A stretch of 64,000 bases of DNA. It comes from Tethya wilhelma (Eukaryota > Porifera > Demospongiae > Tethyida > Tethyidae). Shown here piece after piece: positions 22,321 to 34,165 of this stretch. The position numbers were made by a program, and so were the translations under genes. Within the stretch, counting starts at the first letter, position 1. Each line of letters starts with the position of its first letter. The DNA is taken from assembly GCA_964030475.1 (NCBI GenBank), contig CAXIPT010000004.1, forward strand, positions 4,784,291 to 4,848,290. The letters run 5' to 3'. Below the pieces are notes generated by a model. That model did no database searches. It saw only the letters and a program-made list of their open reading frames with translations, and was not told where the DNA came from.

Positions 22321-23921
22321 TAAGCAGTGTTAGCTTATTAATTTTACTGGAACACATGCATGTACAATGTCATGCATATTAATTTTATCTATACACGCAT
22401 TATTCCATTCTATAGCCAAATGCATCTCTGTGCATGAAGCTCATGTTTTATGTATTAATAACCACCTTATTATGGCCAGTGAATGCCATTAGAAGTCTTC
22501 TGGTAGGTTCACATTGAATGTGATTATTATGTTTACCGAGTAAGAGTCATGCACTCTTGGTTTTACTAAAATAGGGTTACCCCAAGATAGAAATGGTGTT
22601 CGTGAGAAGAGTACCGGTGCAAATAATTGAACACCCACACGAAGTCAGATTTAGATATAATTGATGATTGTGCTAGCTAACGTACTGATGATAATATCAG
22701 ATTCTCATTCATTGATCAATTAATTGTTTAATGTTATATAAAACTTAAAGTATCCTGTGAGAAATACCTCTAACATACAAAAATAATAGCATGCACGTGT
22801 TGTTATGAAACACTGTGCATGCACAGTTTGTGGTAATTTTGATAATAACATCAAAGCAAGTGAGGTTTAGAAGCCAAAAAATGCCAATACAAATATTATA
22901 ATTACATCATAATAACAATTCAGGCTAACTTCTGATTACTATACTTTGTTGTGTTAGGAGTATGATGTGTACATGTAGTATGTACCCATGCTTATGCATC
23001 CCACCACCTGTAGAAGGAAAAGAATAACAACCCTTAGTACCCAGATCAAACCACACACTACATATAATATCTGTCTGCATGCATGGTACTGTAAGTTATA
23101 GTTATAGCATGGGTCTCTGTGCTGTATTGGCCCACCCTGGGCCAATACAGCACTGGGCCCATGCTATAACTGACTTATTGTATATCACTGTTAATGAATA
23201 GGTAAACTATACAAACAGTATACCCAACTAGAGTACAGTACTTGTAAGGCTTTCTGTATGTGAGAATACAGGTACCTCTGTCTCCTAGGAGATATACAAT
23301 AATTTTTATTATTACAAACTGTGTCATGAGTACATGTCTGCTATATATCAGAGACCACAGACCACAGACCACAGACCACAGACCACATAAGAGTTCTTGA
23401 GACCTGACTTTGGTCAGGCTATACCAGCTCAAAAACAAAACAAAACAGGATAATACATTAGGCTATAAACAACAACAATGGTTTGAAATGTACGTTGGAC
23501 TAGTACTGGACATACAGCTACAGATCAGAATTAGACACTATAGCAACCATTATGATGTCAGGATAATATCTCCACTGAGTATATGGAGCTGTCACATTCT
23601 TTCTACCATGTGCAGGCATTCATCAGTCAACATCTGAGCCTGTAGAGAATGCACGCATGTACAGATTTGAATAAGACCATGGCCATGGAATTTATCCCCT
23701 TAAGTATCAAGAGACTAGCTATGGCAAAGACAAAGATCTTTGTGTACTATCATAATCACAATCTTGCTCACCTAAAGAATTTGGTACCTACTTCAGCTAC
23801 TACCAACACCTTCATACATTATGGAGAGCAGAAACTGTTAATTAAGTTAGCTACAATGCCAGGAGGAGCCTGTGCCACATAAAATACCTTGTGACAGAGA
23901 GCAGACTGTCATTTTGCACAG
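22321..23921. other. Gene-free stretch with a hairpin repeat
   Basis: No supported exons. A palindrome (about 23098-23170: gttatagcatgggtctctg... mirrored about cccaccctggg) begins a dispersed repeat ending near 23300, whose second copy is at 38395-38600. A GACCACA microsatellite lies at 23350-23386. Confidence 0.55.
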
Positions 23922-24319
23922 ATGGAAGAACAGGTATGGTAAGAAGCTAAGTGAAAAAGTGTTAGAATCAAGGTTTGCTATTTCTGCAATCAACTTTACA
24001 GAACATAGAGGAAAGACTTTTTGAACATCTTGGGAGAGGGGAAGAGAGGAAAGGGGCAGCAAGGGTAGAGGAAGTGGAGGAGGAGGAATTGGATGATGTA
24101 AGATGAATTAATATTCCTACTTGCTTATGGTAATTAATCAGTTGTGATATCACAATTGACATACTTTAGGATGTATTTGAAGATGAGGAGGAGAACGAGG
24201 ACCAAGGATTAGATTTCGATATCATGAACTTAAATGACTTTGAAAAAGAACAAGAAAACAGATTTAGATTTTTATTATTTAGAAACAATGGAAACTTGAA
24301 TGAATTTAATCACAACTGA
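23922..24319 (+). CDS. Small acidic protein, three exons
   Basis: Exons 23922-23933 (MEEQ), 24002-24097 and 24170-24319, with consensus GT-AG sites and continuous phase, ending TGA; about 85 residues. The second exon encodes a charged helix (NIEERLFEHLGRGEERKG then VEEVEEEELDD), the third an acidic DEEENEDQGLDFDIMNLND. No known domain. The second exon is duplicated almost exactly at 25179-25274. It could be a true small gene or the 3' end of a longer one whose start lies upstream; the very short first exon is the weakest part. Confidence 0.45.
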
Positions 24320-24418
24320 TTAATTAGCCAACTAACATCAACTAATGTAAAATTATGAAATAATAATAGTAAAACAAATCCCTAGTGTGTGGACAAAAAC
24401 CATGCAGGTCTATAGTGT

Positions 24419-25010
24419 CATTGTAAGCACATAGTTTGTGTTTAGCTTGTCAAATTGGATCAGTAAGTGTACTTTGGTGTGTATAATGTGGTGCTGGTGT
24501 CATTTGGTCCTGGCGACCTAGTTTTGGTGTCGTCGTCATGTGAGATACAAGTTCGACAGCAGTTAGTGCATTCGGTTGTACTTATATTGAGTAGCCTTTT
24601 GGCCATTGTAAGCACATAGTTTGTGTTTAGCTTGTCAAATTGGATCAGTAAGTGTACTTTGGTGTGTATAATGTGGTGCTGGTGTCATTTGGTCCTGGCG
24701 ACCTAGTTTTGGTGTCGTCGTCATGTGAGATACAAGTTCGACAGCAGTTAGTGCATTCGGTTGTATTTGAGTACCTTTTTGGCCATTGTAAGCACATAGT
24801 TTGTGTTTAGCTTGTCAAATTGGATCAGTAAGTGTACTTTAGTGTGTATAATGTGGTGCTGGTGTCATTTGGTCCTGGCGACCTAGTTTTGGTGTCGTCG
24901 TCATGTGAGATACAAGTTCGACAGCAGTTAGTGCATTCAGTTGTATTTGAGTAGCTTTTTAGCCATTCACAGATTGTGTTTAATCTGTCAAATTTGATTA
25001 TTAAGTGTAT
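24419..25010. repeat. Tandem repeat, about 182-bp unit, 3.2 copies
   Basis: Units begin at cattgtaagcacatagtttg near 24419, 24603 and 24785; a degraded partial unit follows at 24962. Units share ggtgctggtgtcatttggtc and gagatacaagttcgacagca with very few differences. Related, diverged and inverted copies occur near 29095-29180 and 30940-31230. Confidence 0.9.
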
Positions 25011-25178
25011 GGTATTACATGAGTGGCATACTTACTTCCAGTAGGTGTTTCTTTTTCTTCAGTAGTAGTACCTGCATTGGCAAATACATGGAAATGAAAT
25101 CAAACTTTTATCTAGACAAGAATCTACTGCTACTACTACATGTTAGAAGATAATCAGCCACCTCAGTGTAAATTACGA

Positions 25179-25670
25179 ACATAGAGGAAAGGCTTTTTGA
25201 ACATCTTGGGAGAGGGGAAGAGAGGAAAGGGGCAGCAAGGGTAGAGGAAGTGGAGGAGGAGGAATTGGATGATGGTAATTGTCATAATTGACAACAGATT
25301 TAGAACTATTATACATCGAACAAGTGGAAGGTAGCTAGCTGCATACGGGCAAGTTACTACTGAACCAAGAATAAGTTGCCCAGCTAACTCTGATTAGTTA
25401 TCAATGCATTTCTCATCAGTTCTGAGAATTAACTTATTATAGCATGCAAGCTGTTGTGCAGAGCTACAGACTAGGCAATTGTATGCAAGCATTTTGGGCT
25501 ATATCATATTTAGAAATACTTACGATTCTAGTAATTATTGTCTGATTCTTTTACTGTCAGAAGATGAAGGTACTACAGCAGAACAGAGTCTAGATTTTAT
25601 AAAGTATATCATGGGAGCATTGGAACTTGTCAGCGCACAATTCTTCGCAGTCTGTACCATCTCCAAGTGA
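25179..25670 (+). pseudogene. Partial duplicate of the acidic gene with another last exon
   Basis: The block 25177-25275 repeats 24000-24098 almost base for base. A donor after 25274 and an acceptor before 25561 join in phase to give EELDDEDEGTTAEQSLDF and a new C-terminus ending at TGA 25668-25670. No copy of the MEEQ first exon precedes it. It could be an alternative 3' end of the upstream gene (the tandem repeat lying in an intron) or a decaying duplicate. Confidence 0.4.
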
Positions 25671-25864
25671 AGAGGCTAGTCAGAGTCAGTGCAGCAGTGG
25701 TGCAGGCAGGTGAGGGTGGGCCCGGCCGGGCGTGGCCTAGAAGATTGACGTCATAAACGGAAGGCGGGAATTTGAAATGATATTTGCGAATAAAGATCTC
25801 ACCTTAGTCGTGCCACTTGAATCAGATCAGAATTCAGTCTAGACGTGCAGTTTTCATTGGAAAC

Positions 25865-26071
25865 ATGGCTAATCTGGTGTCTTTGAGGTCTAAGCGATAT
25901 ATTTTGAAGAACAATTATGTAACTCTTGAAATAAGACGCGAGATAGTCAACAACATTGCCATGTCACTGTTGCAACGCCACCCGTTCCCGTCATCACAGG
26001 ACTATTGGGCCGCCTGTCATCGTCTCTTTGAGGAGTTCCCTGCATTAAAAGATGACTATGGGAGTGGATAT
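25865..26071 (+). CDS. SAMD3-like exon fragment
   Basis: The ATG at 25865 opens a 69-codon exon ending at a phase-0 donor (gtaagt). It matches the region around exon 19962-20222 of the neighbouring SAMD3-like gene: LEIRREIVNNIAMSLLQRHP, SQDYWAACHRLFEEFPALKD and YGSGY correspond to RKAIVQDVAAKCFNYCKYP and FPVLVDTLGTGH. No SAM domain precedes it and no following exon was identified before 27 kb. Probably a truncated relative or the first exon of a shortened gene. Confidence 0.5.
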
Positions 26072-27889
26072 GTAAGTTAATGAATGAATAGAGTGTGTTT
26101 TAGCTTAGAAAAGTGTTTGTGAAGTCAGTAGCTACACATCAATGATGTTTTAATAAAATTATAATGTTTATTCTTCGTATAGGAGTCGTGGCTAGTAGCT
26201 ATACAAAGAAAAGTAAAGAAAATACGGCATTAATGAAGAGAATAGTACTGAACGGACTGGAAATTTACACTGTGTACAAATATTGCTATATTATATGATT
26301 TGTTTATGGACCTCATGCATACAAGCATGACCTTTGACCTGCATGTATTACAAGAGTGATGCTGTTTGATGTTCTACTCTTTGGATGGTAGATCCAACAT
26401 TTGAATGCTATTGTAGCACTACATTGGTGTTGTTGAGGTGTTGATTGACAGGAATGTGCACCTAAAATAAGTCACTAACAAAGTTAACCACTAACAAGAT
26501 GGTGAAAGCAACACTTTGGGTGCAAATGTTACACTCATGGGGAGGTTTACACCATCATGTGTTGATTCTACACTTGTTAAATAGTGTACTTTCTACACTA
26601 CTGGTGTTGTTTCTACTACCCATTTTTAACAGTGTAGGCACCTCCTAGCCAATTATTACACAGGATTTACGTGCACAATACGGCTTTGTTTAAGAATAGA
26701 GAGGCTCAGAATAGTATGTGCTCTTGATTACGTAAAATGAGTCACTTCCATGATCCATACTACTTCCCGTTTTAATGACGTCAACTGTACGACTATTGTA
26801 AATATATTGACGACCTTTACCTAAATCAGCAAGACAACTGATCGTATAATGAAGTAAATTACATGTTATTGAAATATTGTCACGTTTGGCACCTGGGCCC
26901 ATACAAAACAGCCTGAATTAATCATTAATCAGTTCAGCTTGTTTACCAATTAATGTTGTCTAAAGGTTTGTCTACTATTATTCATGATTACTCTTTCAAG
27001 TTTGTGGTACAATGCATGCATGTTTACAGCAAATTTACTTTTATTACTGCAGTTTTGATTAGTGTTATTGCAAGCCTATAGTAAATAATATGCGACACTG
27101 TAACTATAGTTTAGCCCTAGACCCTGCCTATTTGGACTTTAGTATAATTGTCTTCAAGGCAGATTGTCATCAATAAACTTACAATATTCATACAATGACA
27201 TTATTATAATGGGAAGTATTACAGAAGTGACTCATTTTACGTAATCAAGAGTAATTAATTGTAACAGTTACTGCTCTCTTGAATACTGAGTTTTCAGGCT
27301 GAAGATAAAATAGTGGTATGTCTGTTATAAAAGCAGCCTGCGCATATATAAAAATGAGCCTCTCTAATCTTATGATATCAGACACGTCCGACAATATTAT
27401 GATATCAGTCGCATCTGATATGATTTCAGTCACGTTTGCATGAAGATATCAGTGATTTCAGTCACGTTTGAAGATATGATATCAGTAACATCCGATTATG
27501 ATATCAGATATCTGATAATCATAATGGAGTGAATAACATGTGATTGGAATATTGTCACGTTTGGCACCCCATACGTCCCGGTCTCAGGCCCTAGCTGCGT
27601 GCGCGCGCATGCTACTTTTGTTGGTTGACGATCCTTACCAGATGATTTTATTTATGTGTGCTAAAAAATTTACGGAAATGGCATAAATCAAGCAGCACGC
27701 AGCGCAGAAGGTCCGGCAACGAGGCTGGTCTCGCTAGCCAGACTTTCCGCAAGAGTCTGGCTAGCGAGACTACAACAAAGCTTTAGCATCAATGCCCATT
27801 ATATAGGCCAAAGATATTATAGCTATAATTTCAATTTAAATAATTATTGTTACTCATGAATAATATTATTGAGGTGCAATGTTAGATAA
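26072..27889. other. Gene-free stretch with several repeats
   Basis: Holds an inverted repeat (cttgattacgtaaaatgagt near 26725 against actcattttacgtaatcaag near 27230), a second shared motif (atattgtcacgtttggcacc near 26873 and 27550), a gatatcag-rich cluster at 27365-27525 and a short hairpin at 27727-27772. No exon supported. Confidence 0.5.
27727..27772. repeat. Short hairpin with gtctcgctagccagact arms
   Basis: Two inverted arms (gtctcgctagccagact and agtctggctagcgagac) separated by about 12 bp. A related hairpin with different middle bases is at 34858-34902. Probably the end or core of a tiny mobile element. Confidence 0.6.
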
Positions 27890-28590
27890 AGTCCAATAGT
27901 TTTTTCTTGTTTCCATCCCCGCGTACAAATTGAAACACAATGAAAGTGTTTGGCTGCATGTAGTAGGGATCAAAAGTTAGCTCACCAGCCTCATTCTTTT
28001 CTACAGTGTAGTCAAGAATTGATCTTGCTTTCGACAGATGAAATCGAACTGTTTCAAGGATGACAAATGAAAAATCACCATTTGGATTGTTAATTCGGAT
28101 GTGCCACTTGTCTCCAAGTAGATCTTTTAGATCATCATAGGATTTGATACCATAGGCACCTTTCTTTCCAATAGGGTAGCCACAGTCCTCTATAGTTTTT
28201 TGAATGTGACGGTGTCACATGATACCTGGATGCGCACATCTGGGTCATCATGCCGACTTGGGATCAATCTTCTCTTTATGGACCGGAACATAGCAGATCA
28301 TCAAAGGGAGAGAAATCTTGAGGTTTGGATGAAAACTTTGGTTTCTTGTAGACAATATCACTCCTTTGCTTCCACTCATCATATTTGGAGCTGTATCCAA
28401 TGTAGTGGATTTTTACTCTGGATCCTTCTTGTGCTAGCACCTCAATATCATAGAGTTTGTTTGTGCCTTGGCCTTGTCGTCTTAGAGAAAGGACTTGAGA
28501 TTGATCAACAATGTGTTCTTCCAAAGATTTAAGTGACTGGGATCTGGTTCTGCTCTTCACTGCATCGATGCATTGGAGGGAGGCCATCAT
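27890..28590 (-). CDS. Tudor-knot (chromo-barrel-like) protein, fragmented
   Basis: From the ATG at 28590 the minus-strand frame encodes LEEHIVDQSQVLSLRR then a Tudor-knot-like domain: LYDIEVLAQEGSRVKIHYIG, YSSKYDEWKQRSDIV. Downstream frames continue a second conserved block (PSRHDDPDVRIQVSCDTVTF, GAYGIKSYDDLKDLLGDKWH, GDFSFVILETVRFHLSKAR), ending near FVRGDGNKKK at about 27890. Shifts of frame at about 28275 and 28200 mean either small introns or decay. Proteins of this two-block layout are repeated in cnidarian and fish genomes; function unknown. The Tudor-knot fold usually binds methyl-lysine or nucleic acid (family knowledge). Confidence 0.6.
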
Positions 28591-29094
28591 CAGAAGTTGA
28601 AATTGTGAAAGAGCTGTGTATTCCTGCTACTTTTATAGCTATACATCAAAGACTACTCAGTTGCTGTCAAACTGTCAAAAGTTCAGGGTACAAAACTTCA
28701 AAGGTTTAATACTGCTTTGTTGTCTTAGCCTGTTTTACTAGTTAGCCTGTTTTACTGTTTTGTTGTTTGCCTGTTTTAGAAGTTATTGGAGTGCATGGTA
28801 CATTATTGTTTGGTTGATTTGTGGGGCATATGGTCTATATTTAAAGACCAAGCCCTAAATAAATTGATATCTAAGATACCATGGTAATAAATACCATGGT
28901 GGTAAGTGTACTCAAACACTTACCACCTGCATCAGTGAGGCCTTTGGCTGGCTTTTATACCCTCTGGTTGTACAGTTTACTTGTGGGTTTGAAATCAATG
29001 AATATGATAACCAGTTGATTGAGAAGTGATGGTATGCTTATGAGACAATTATAGTGTCCTTGACCTAAGGGTACATTTATGATTTGTATGGCTA

Positions 29095-29315
29095 TTAAAT
29101 GTCATACACACCTCATTATACACATCAAAGTACACCTACTGATCAAATTTGACAGATTAAACACAAACTGTGTGCACATGACACATTTAGCTCTCATTGA
29201 TCCGCTTGGTGACTACTTAGAAGCTGTTGAAATATTGTGTAGATTAGGTCTAGAGCTATTCATAGTCAGAAAATTTGCAAGTATACTCTAAAACTTTTCT
29301 GGATACAAGCATATC
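29095..29315. repeat. Dispersed repeat, left half, interrupted by a transposon
   Basis: Sequence up to gatacaagcatatc is nearly identical to 31330-31460, and the match continues on the far side of the inserted element at 30398. The start also contains a diverged copy of part of the 24.4-kb tandem unit. Confidence 0.7.
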
Positions 29316-30397
29316 AGACGAGTGACCGAATTTTGGAAAACCGACCAGATGTAGTAATATGCGAATTTTGAGATAGCGCTTGCATTGTAATCTACGTCAT
29401 TGCAGCTAGCTATTTTCCAAATTTGAAGCGGCTAGGCGCTATAGTTTTGGAGATATGAGCTCAAATATACCGACCGTTCATTCCAATTTTACTCGCTAAA
29501 ATCATGAGCGAATACGTTGCTAAGCGCGAGTACACAAACTCCGTATACTATCCGTGTTACAAACAATTTATGTTTGTGGTACAATTTTAGTGTAGTATCA
29601 GAATATGCATGAAGTTAGTTGAAGCGCTAGTTAAAACTTACTTTATGAGCCTTTTTAAAGACACAGAAGACCAGGGAGCCTTCCAGGAGGATTCACCAAG
29701 AAAGTAAGTAAGTCTACTAAGTAGAATAATGTAGCGGGTGGGCTGTAACTAGAGTAACTAAGCTATAAATGGCGCAGAAATAAGCGCCCAATATTAATGC
29801 ATGCATCTATAGCTATTCTAACTGTAGGAAACAGTTTAGCTAATACTTATTGCCCGTAATAAGAAGCGCTTAGCTTCTTTCCCCCACAAATTTCATTGTA
29901 AATTTATTATACACAATGTACAATACATTCATTCATTATTATGCACAGATAAACAGCTCCTGGCATAGCCCAGCGATTCTGCAACACTGTGGACCATCTT
30001 CTGATCATCTGGAAGAGATTTCTTTCAGCTAGAAGTGTTTAGTTCATGAACAATGCATTGTTTTTTTTGTTGCACATTAAATATGCAAGATTATAATGAG
30101 ATGCACAGCAGCAGCTGCATCATGTACTTATTAATCAATGAACATGGCAACGCATCCCGTGTACTAACGGGAGAGAAGCTAGCCATGGCTGACATAGCTG
30201 CATTCAAACGCTTATATCTCAGCAATAGAAGCAGCCCCACCCGTAAAATCACGTCTGCAGCTCGCCAAGGTGTGCCCCTCCCCATTGGTGCAAAAAAATT
30301 AATTTCGCGCGCGCGTCGCGAATTACACTACAATCGCCGATTACTACAAACAAAGTTTTACTACATCTGGTCGGTTTTCCAAAATTGGGTCACAGAT
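29316..30397. mobile_element. Terminal-inverted-repeat element with an empty-site paralogue
   Basis: Inverted ends share aattttggaaaaccgaccag and continue to gatgtagtaa: left near 29330, right complement near 30350-30393. The paralogous uninterrupted sequence at 31330-31540 (gcatatctatggaacatt) marks the insertion point exactly. The 1.08-kb interior has no recognisable transposase; one 119-codon ORF at 30053-30412 crosses the right end and resembles nothing known. Confidence 0.8.
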
Positions 30398-30599
30398 TCT
30401 ATGGAACATTGAGAAAACCTCATTAAGGTAATGATATGCAAAAATGCATGTTCATGTACAAGGAATGCTTGTAGAAGCTAATTAATGATGAGTGACAGGA
30501 TATGATGCAGGTAAATGTCATAATTATTATGTGTTGATGTTGAAGTTCAAAGACAAGTCAGTGATGGAATTTGGAAGCTACTGACAAAGTTTTTTGTTT

Positions 30600-30940
30600 T
30601 TTTTATTAGGCAGGCCCGAAGGCCCTCCAAAAATTAAAGCGCTGGTCAGTTTCATTCCGTTCCATAAACCAGTAAAAAGAGGCCAACAAACAAAGGGTTA
30701 AAAATCAAAGTTTAACCTGGGATTGCACCAGGGAGAGCTCACCTACAGCCTGGGCAAAGCAGCCTATTTATATGGAAAAGGTTTGCTCAAAAGACTTGTG
30801 GGATTCCAAAAAAATTTAACTAGGACAGTGATTGATTCTTCAAAGTATTCATTACAGCAAGCTTAAGCTAGTTAGTATAGCACCTACTTAACACAAGTAA
30901 ATTAGTGTAGGTTACTATGCATCCAGCATGCAAAATCATA
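30600..30940. other. Gene-free stretch
   Basis: T-rich run at 30590-30610 followed by a gcaggcccgaaggccct palindrome; nothing else recognised. Confidence 0.3.
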
Positions 30941-31545
30941 CTACTCATTATACACATCAAAGTACACCTAGGCTACTGATCGAATTTGACAGACTGAAAA
31001 CAATCTGTGTGCACACAATGGCCAAAAAGCTACTCAAATACAACCAAATCCACTAACTGCTATGAAACTCGTATTTCACATGACGATGACAATAAAACTG
31101 AGTCGCCAAGACCAAATGACACACACACCTCATTATACACATCAAAGTACACCTAATGAACAAATTTGACAGACTAAACACAAACTGTGTGCACACAATA
31201 GCCAAAAAGATAACCAAATACACTGAATCCAATAGCTGCTGCAAACTTCATATGACGATGTTGGACCTGTCAAACCTTTGGTTACATGTGTACTACGAGT
31301 CAAAGCACTTATGTACGCTGAATACTGAATTCAGCTCTCATTGATCAGGTTGGTCACTACTTAGGACCTGTTGAAATATTGTGTAGATTAGGTCTAGAGC
31401 TATTCATAGTCAGAAAATTTGAAAGTATACTCTAAAACTTTTCTGGATATAAGCATATCTATGGAACATTCAGAAAACTTCGTTAAGGTAACGATATGCA
31501 AAAATGCATGTTTATGTACAAGAAATGCTTGTAGAATTACAACTT
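30940..31545. repeat. Inverted relatives of the 182-bp repeat and uninterrupted dispersed repeat
   Basis: Two units containing cattatacacatcaaagtac and ttgacagact..aaacaa (30950-31060, 31130-31230) are reverse-complement relatives of the 24.4-kb unit. The sequence 31330-31545 is the uninterrupted copy of the repeat split at 29315/30398. Confidence 0.65.
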
Positions 31546-32915
31546 TGGGTAACTTTTTTGAGTGCTCAGTAATGGCTCAGGGTGAGAATTAGTACTAAAA
31601 TTACGATGCTCTGGACCATGGAAAAGGTGACAAATACTTGTAATCGCCACCTTTGGGGATCAAAGAATGTCCTAATTAGCACGATTAGCTAGAATGTCCT
31701 TTTTTGAGCCAAACTTCTTCATATGATAGGCAAATCCACACCCGAAGGTAATTAAAAACGGTTTGAAGGCGGTTTAGACTTAACCTGTCAGGGGCGTAGA
31801 CATGCTTTAGAGAGTGGGGGGGCTAGCTACCTGCGACGTCGTCACAGCCGGCAGCCAGCCGGGGTAATGACAGTGTTAATTTACATGATGCATTGTGCTC
31901 AATTTTATCATTAATTTTACTTCCCTTGTATGTATACCATAATTTTGGCTCCTCCAGTTGAAGTGGCATATGGCATATGAGTAGTTCATGACATGCAAAT
32001 GAGCCATTTTGTGACAATTCAGAATCTTAGTTATTGTACACCACAATTTCACAAATAATGAGTCAGACATCAATGACTCAGCACTGAGAATATTTGTACG
32101 TACCATTGATTTAGAAATAAAACAGATGCAATGGCAGTGTTAATTAAACCTTCCAACCTCCACCAAAAGCCCCACTTCTAAGTCCCAACAGTGGCCTTTA
32201 ATATTCCAAGGTTTGACTGTAAATAAGTCTGCAATGGCTATATTAATAGTCAAGACAAGGAGTAGAGGATCCGTTCTAAATCAGGTCTGACTTCCAGCAG
32301 ACACTAGTACGCTGTCGCGGATCTGCATGCACATCCTTTTTCCAAACTGACTCAGGTAAATTAAGGGAATAATTTAATTGTAATCAATCTGTATAGCACT
32401 AGCTAGGCCAACTAGGCCCCGCTATCGTGATCAATAAACTAAAAGTTTTTTGACTATTATTTATTACCTTTGAAATAATAAGCAACAGTCCATGCATGCA
32501 TGCTTGCACACGTACACGTACACATGATAAAATTACTGATTACTTTGTTTAGGCAATACTCACTTAGTTCTTCTTCCATTGCAGATATACGTGCAGCAGA
32601 CTATTATATCTGATGAACACTGGCTGGTATAGATCAATGCCGTCTTGAGAATTGACTAAACACTTGCTTAAGTAATCGCATGACTTACATGCGAATATAT
32701 ACGCAGCTCCCAGAGCCGCGCGCTAGCTGAAACGTGACAACATGGTTAACTTAATCACGCGATTGCTTGCATGAATATGCGCATCCGTATCCTGTGCAGA
32801 CAATTAGCACTGCCACGGTCTATAGACTGTATAATATACATGTTGAGCCAACTTTGACAGTATAAAATAAGCTCTTTTCATGGGTACTATAATACTAGGG
32901 TGATGCAAAGCATCA
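31546..32915. other. Gene-free stretch
   Basis: No exon supported. At 32838-32895 lies the first part of the dispersed repeat also seen at 11045 (gttgagccaactttgacag). Confidence 0.4.
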
Positions 32916-34062
32916 TGGGGGCGAGCCTGCATGAGTAGCTCTGTGGTCTCAAGGGTAGAGGTACGCATGTGCATGTGCTTATGTTAATGTTGCATCTCAT
33001 GATTCGTGACTGCTGGAGCCTTGAGGTGTTTGAAGACGTAGATTCGGGAGAGCAGAGTTAAAGAACAAGCAAGAGCAGTCACTCCAATGGTGGCTATATG
33101 AGACAACTAAACCAGTACTGCTTGGTACCTTCGTATATAGGGGACTTTGCTTGCAAACTCTTCTCACTCTTGACCAACCAGTAGCTAGGTCGTTAACTGT
33201 CAAGTATATAGGCATCTCCAGGGTGCTGATAGTTGTAGACATGAAGCACTCTCCATTGCAAATTTGTGTTGAGTGGCTTCCCTTTGGTGCCACTGTACTA
33301 CACCTTGAGAGTCTCCTTTCCAGTTGCTATATACATCAAGTTGATTCTGTTTTATATATCTATACCTAGATGCCAGGTATAAATGTCATGAAAGAAGAGC
33401 TCATGAAGCAGCATTTCTTGATTGAGAAGAAGACGATATCTCTGTCAGAATGTCAGTGTCAATGTGAAATTGTCAATTAGCTGATTAGCTAGGAAGTTTT
33501 CTCAGTGTTGAAGAGCAATTCGGCCATCACTATGGGCGGAGCAAGTGTGAGAGGCTTGGCCTTGCTAGAGTGGCATGGTGACATAGTTGCTCAATATTAT
33601 ATTTGCTCCTGCGTGATCGAGGTGTAGTCTCTCTAGGTCTGCTTCAAGAGACGGCATCTCTCAGGAGTAGTGTCCCCATGGCAGTGTCTGCTCAGATCAG
33701 CTCAGTCTAGACGAGGCTCTCTCAGCCTCAGGAGTGGTCTCTAATTTGGTTTCAATTTGAGCTCTGACAGTCCGGCTCTTTATGAGTGGTCTGCACAGCG
33801 TGTCTCTGCGTCGAGTCTCCTTTCTCTTTCGCTCTTTCAAGATCTATGCCTCTCTCTAAGCAAGCTACAGTCTCTGCCGGCCACGTGTACGTGTATATGG
33901 TATTGTGCAATTCCAAATTTCAATATTTTTATGACGTAATCTGGACTGCATATTACCGTTCGAATAATTTGAATATACGGAAAGTGTCCACCGTGTACAA
34001 ACCAACAAGCAGAAATTTTACCAGTTACAAAGACCATGTGGGGCTCGCTCAGGCTCGCCCCA
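32916..34062. mobile_element. Element with tggggcgagcctg termini (copy 1)
   Basis: The left end has tgggggcgagcctgc preceded by atgcaaagcat; the right end is gctcgctcaggctcgcccca. It splits the dispersed repeat whose halves are at 32838-32895 and 34075-34165 (continuous at 11045-11185). The interior (1.1 kb) has only short ORFs, no transposase. A shorter relative in the opposite orientation is at 42852-43220. Confidence 0.65.
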
Positions 34063-34165
34063 ATTATATACATTCCTTGATACTTGTTTTCATCATTAAT
34101 AGGCCTATAATAAATTATTATCAATATAGAAAGCTTTGAAACTTGTGTATAAAATCATGTACTAC

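Noticed and set aside
24419..25010. CRISPR-like array
   Set aside because: Units are 182 bp with no unique spacers and the genome is eukaryotic; it is an ordinary tandem repeat.
30053..30412. 119-codon ORF
   Set aside because: It crosses the right terminal repeat of the 29316-30397 element and shows no domain; probably chance.
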